Shown here in pieces: positions 32,915 through 35,199 of a stretch of 35,199 bases of DNA (position 1 is the first letter of the stretch; every line of letters starts with the position of its first letter). The notes beneath the pieces are model-generated. The model made no database searches. It saw only the letters and a list, made by a program, of their open reading frames with translations, and was not told the origin of the DNA. A program made the translations under genes and the position numbers. The DNA comes from a bacterium (GTDB lineage: Bacteria > UBP15 > UBA6099 > JAJRTR01): NCBI GenBank assembly GCA_024278215.1, contig JAJRTR010000067.1, forward strand, positions 1 through 35,199. The letters are read 5' to 3'.

Positions 32915-33571
32915 TTATTCAGAGCTTTTTTTCCTGCCGATGAAAAACAACCAGAGGCCCATAATGCCGAAAATATATCCCAGCCCTCCGATGAGCTTGA
33001 CTATCGACGGTCCCGCGTTTCGGCGCTGCTCGAGCAGCATATCTTTTTTTATCTTTATTTTTTCTTTCTCGATCCTGTCCTTTATCGTTTTGTTCATTAT
33101 CTCTTCCGTAATGCAATCATTGCTTATTGCAACCGGTTCCCCGGCGCTTACCGGTTGCGTCGAACGGTTGTTTATTCCCTGCGTGCCGGATGCCGCCGAA
33201 TCGGGTTCCGCACTGTCCGCAACCGGTTCACCCTCTGATGCCGGCAATTCACTTTTTTTGACGATGTACTCGGAGCGGTGCCCCTCACCTGCGTAAACGA
33301 CTATCTTCAGATCGTCCCTCGCGGGAATCGCGAATGAGAAAATACCTTCATTATCTGTTTTCCCCTCGAGCAGTTTTTTGCCGGACGAATCGAAAACCTC
33401 GACCTTCGAATTCATCGCCGGTTTGCCGCCGGAGAAAAAACTTTCCGTCATCACCGTATTGCCTTCCGCGTATGCGAAAATGTTTACCCTGTGCGCGTGC
33501 GCCGACGTCACGGACAGCACAAGCAGCGATACAGACAGAGCAATGATGAAGCGTGTGCGTGAAAAGATCAT
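32915..33571 (-). CDS. NikL/CbiL-like component of a nickel/cobalt ECF uptake system
   Basis: This is a 218-aa exported protein. A signal peptide (about residues 1-24) ends AHA, and the mature chain starts HRVNIFAYAEG. Next is a carboxypeptidase-regulatory-like beta-sandwich (VEVFDSSGKKLLEGKTDNEGIFSFAIP, then VVYAGEGHRSEYIV). A Lys/Glu-rich coiled segment and a C-terminal membrane helix (GYIFGIMGLWLFFIG) end it. This layout is that of NikL/CbiL-type partners of CbiM/NikM, which contribute outside the membrane to Ni2+ or Co2+ capture. The new N-terminal His may bind metal. ATG 33571 was chosen over an upstream in-frame start at 33607 because it begins the signal peptide and lies 1 nt after the cbiM stop (coupled). 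The ATPase and T subunits are not in view. Confidence 0.82.
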   Translation of the reverse strand: MIFSRTRFIIALSVSLLVLSVTSAHAHRVNIFAYAEGNTVMTESFFSGGKPAMNSKVEVFDSSGKKLLEGKTDNEGIFSFAIPARDDLKIVVYAGEGHRSEYIVKKSELPASEGEPVADSAEPDSAASGTQGINNRSTQPVSAGEPVAISNDCITEEIMNKTIKDRIEKEKIKIKKDMLLEQRRNAGPSIVKLIGGLGYIFGIMGLWLFFIGRKKSSE

Positions 33572-33572
33572 A

Positions 33573-34196
33573 TCAACCGTCCTGTTCGGCCCGCGGAGGC
33601 AGACCAAGTATTTCCGGCTTTACTTTTTTTATGAAGCTGATTGCGCCGACCGCTATCAGCCCTTCGACAATCATAATAGGCAAATGGGCCACGACGATAA
33701 GTCGCGCTGTCTGGACAAACGATTCCTCGGTGAAGACTAGTTCAGCCGCCACCAGCAACCCGCTGAGCATCACAGGCAACGCGCCGCACAGAAACGCGCC
33801 CGTCACCGAGACCGCATTGTTTCCGCTGAAAATCATCCTGCTGAACAAGAACCGGCACATCACCGCCGGAAATGCCATGTTGAACGTGTTCACTCCCAGC
33901 ACGGTGATACCGCCGAACTGGAATAAAACAGCCTGCATGAACAGCGCGACAAGCATTGACGGAAAAGCCGCCCAACCGAGCAGAAGCCCGTTTAATCCGT
34001 TGAGAATAAGGTGCGCGCTCGACGGGCCGATAGGCACATGAATGAAAGAAGCGACAAAAAACGCCGACGACAGCAACGCCACTTTCGGTATGTCTTCCTG
34101 CTTCGTTTTCTTGAGTCCTATCGCTACGCCCACTACGGCCAGCGCCGCGCCGCCGATCAGTATCGGTGGCGAAAGGACTCCTTCCGAGATGTGCAT
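33573..34196 (-). CDS. cbiM: CbiM/NikM substrate-binding membrane component of ECF transporter
   Basis: This 207-aa membrane protein binds Ni2+ or Co2+ in ECF-type uptake systems. It begins MHISEGVLSPP, whose second-residue His is the hallmark metal ligand. HVPIGPSSAHLILNGLNGLLLGW and FGGITVLGVNTFNMAFPA follow, all conserved in the family, with about six membrane helices. It ends just before the nikL-like start (1-nt gap). A direct repeat similar to Geobacter-type NikR operators lies about 50 bp upstream, so nickel is favoured over cobalt. No B12 riboswitch sequence is apparent upstream, which fits. The family usually needs CbiQ and CbiO; neither is encoded on either side within this window. 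Confidence 0.92.
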   Translation of the reverse strand: MHISEGVLSPPILIGGAALAVVGVAIGLKKTKQEDIPKVALLSSAFFVASFIHVPIGPSSAHLILNGLNGLLLGWAAFPSMLVALFMQAVLFQFGGITVLGVNTFNMAFPAVMCRFLFSRMIFSGNNAVSVTGAFLCGALPVMLSGLLVAAELVFTEESFVQTARLIVVAHLPIMIVEGLIAVGAISFIKKVKPEILGLPPRAEQDG

Positions 34197-34242
34197 ATCA
34201 AACCCTATTCTAAATCGTATTTAACAATGTGCCGCCAGCGCG

Positions 34243-34269
34243 GTAACACTAATTACATATTCGTATCAC
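34243..34269 (-). promoter_or_regulatory. Candidate NikR operator (direct repeat) upstream of cbiM
   Basis: On the minus strand GTGATAC (34269-34263) and GTGTTAC (34249-34243) stand as direct repeats 13 bp apart, about 47 bp before ATG 34196. From memory, the NikR of Geobacter uraniireducens recognises GTGTTAC direct repeats with 13-14 bp spacing. One base differs in the first half-site. Nickel-dependent repression of cbiM-nikL is the inferred function. Confidence 0.5.
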
Positions 34270-34323
34270 TCTGAATTATATGAAGTTGAGGCCGGTTTGT
34301 AAAGTTTTTATTCGGAGGAAGCT

Positions 34324-34350
34324 CGGGAACGATAAATAGTAAGGTTCCCG
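34324..34350 (+). terminator. Inverted repeat followed by T-runs in the cbiM/DUF3592 gap
   Basis: Arms CGGGAAC (34324-34330) and GTTCCCG (34344-34350) flank a 13-nt loop, and T-rich sequence follows from about 34361. It could be a weak terminator on the plus strand or an operator. The rest of the 400-bp gap (34197-34601) holds the NikR-like site and no gene that I can see. Confidence 0.35.
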
Positions 34351-34601
34351 TTGTTCAACGTTTTTGTTTTTCCGAACCCCGAACCCCGGACCCGACTTCC
34401 TTGTTGGAAATCAGGGATAGTATCTTGAAAAGTGGTTGAGAAAAACCCGCTCCCGATGCTCTCCTGACGGTACAATTGCATTTGACATCCACAGCAGCCA
34501 AACTGTACACTGCGAATAAAGATTATCCCTCACCCGCAATGAGAGTTTTTGTGTAGTGAGAAAACGCAGGTAAACCGTGAAAGAAAAGAGCTGAACTGCT
34601 T

Positions 34602-35180
34602 ATGCAGAAAAGCACGGATCAGGACAGAAAAGATATGCTCGTCGCAATACCGGCCGCGGCACTATTCATTGTCATTGGCATAGTGCTGGTCTACGCTGGT
34701 TTTTATTTCTACAACGACATCCAGTCTGTCAGGAAAAACGGCATAAAAACCGAAGGGGTTATCGTCAGGTATGAGCGGCGCGGAAATAGAACCATATCTG
34801 AACGTGAAAATGGAATGTTTGTAGTTCCTATCGTTCAGTTTCAAACAGCAACAGGCCAGGTGGTTGTAGTAGAGGGCAAGGTGGACAACACATCGGTTTT
34901 ACAAAATCTCTGTGAGACTGGAGAGCAGGTTGAAATTATTTACGACCCGCAAAATCCTGAACATGCCGTAATCAACACCTTCGCGGAACTATGGTTCGTG
35001 CCTCTGCTTGCGTGGTTTATCGGTGTTGCATTTATTATTGTTCCTCCTTTTACAATCTGGAAATATTACAGAGAGAAAAGAACTGGACAGTACCAAGTTT
35101 ACCATCAAGCTGCAAGGCGAAAGTCAGGTAATCTACCAGGGTCGGCGTTTTCGAGGATGAATAACGCAAGGTCGGCCTGA
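34602..35180 (+). CDS. DUF3592 membrane protein
   Basis: This 192-aa protein begins with a membrane helix (about residues 13-35). An external beta-rich domain follows with GIKTEGVIVRYERRG, VPIVQFQTATGQ and GEQVEIIYDPQNPEHAVI, the typical DUF3592 pattern. A second helix runs at about 128-152. The C-terminal ~35 residues are basic and cytoplasmic. Function is unknown; the domain is widespread in bacterial membrane proteins. ATG 34602 has AAAGAG upstream. It stands alone at the window edge, divergent from cbiM. Confidence 0.8.
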   Translation: MQKSTDQDRKDMLVAIPAAALFIVIGIVLVYAGFYFYNDIQSVRKNGIKTEGVIVRYERRGNRTISERENGMFVVPIVQFQTATGQVVVVEGKVDNTSVLQNLCETGEQVEIIYDPQNPEHAVINTFAELWFVPLLAWFIGVAFIIVPPFTIWKYYREKRTGQYQVYHQAARRKSGNLPGSAFSRMNNARSA

Positions 35181-35199
35181 TTATCCCCGGCAAAGAGAA

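Noticed and set aside
34197-34601. Cobalamin riboswitch upstream of cbiM
   Set aside because: I could find no B12-box-like sequence on the minus strand. The direct repeat resembling a NikR site explains the region better.

Overview
The window is bacterial. It carries TsaE, an NlpC/P60-type secreted protein, a CbiM/NikM metal-uptake component and three GT-C-type membrane proteins, with no archaeal hallmarks. Genes are closely packed, often overlapping, with GTG and TTG starts and Shine-Dalgarno sites. A direct-repeat NikR-like operator upstream of cbiM would fit a Desulfobacterota/Geobacter-like lineage, but this is weak evidence and the host is left open.

Layout. 1-2.6 kb: a dispersed hairpin repeat, a sterol-desaturase-family membrane oxygenase, two small Cys-rich/zinc-ribbon ORFs and a decayed IS4-type transposase. 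2.7-13.6 kb: an envelope cluster in which a polytopic GT-C-like protein and a secreted protein (carboxypeptidase-regulatory-like, NTF2-like and CBM9-like parts) each occur twice as paralogues (2733/8720 and 7070/10789). A third GT-C protein lies on the minus strand, and a cobalamin-type radical SAM enzyme (12274) follows 6 nt after the second secreted protein.

13.7-23.3 kb, minus strand: the most interesting part, a probable operon read from 23300 down to 13692. It encodes an HxsD-like protein, a 67-aa HxsD-like mini-protein, an HxsB-like radical SAM/SPASM maturase, three tandem His-Xaa-Ser repeat precursors (HxsA-like), two more radical SAM enzymes with C-terminal Cys clusters, a DUF483-like protein and a fourth radical SAM enzyme. 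The HxsA/B/D core is a known predicted peptide-modification system. Three paralogous precursors with a shared central motif, three additional radical SAM enzymes and a DUF483-like partner are, as far as I know, not described. No transporter or protease for the product is visible.

23.6-29 kb: a B12-type radical SAM enzyme, an enoyl-CoA isomerase-like crotonase, a second B12-type radical SAM enzyme and a tetraether-synthase-like (COG1964-like) radical SAM enzyme whose start is disrupted or non-canonical. In all, eight radical SAM enzymes lie within about 17 kb. 29.1-35.2 kb: a repeat-rich gap with a 117-bp MITE-like element, a secreted protein with three NlpC/P60-like domains that all lack the catalytic Cys, tsaE, an apparent nickel/cobalt ECF pair (cbiM/nikM and nikL-like) and a DUF3592 membrane protein.
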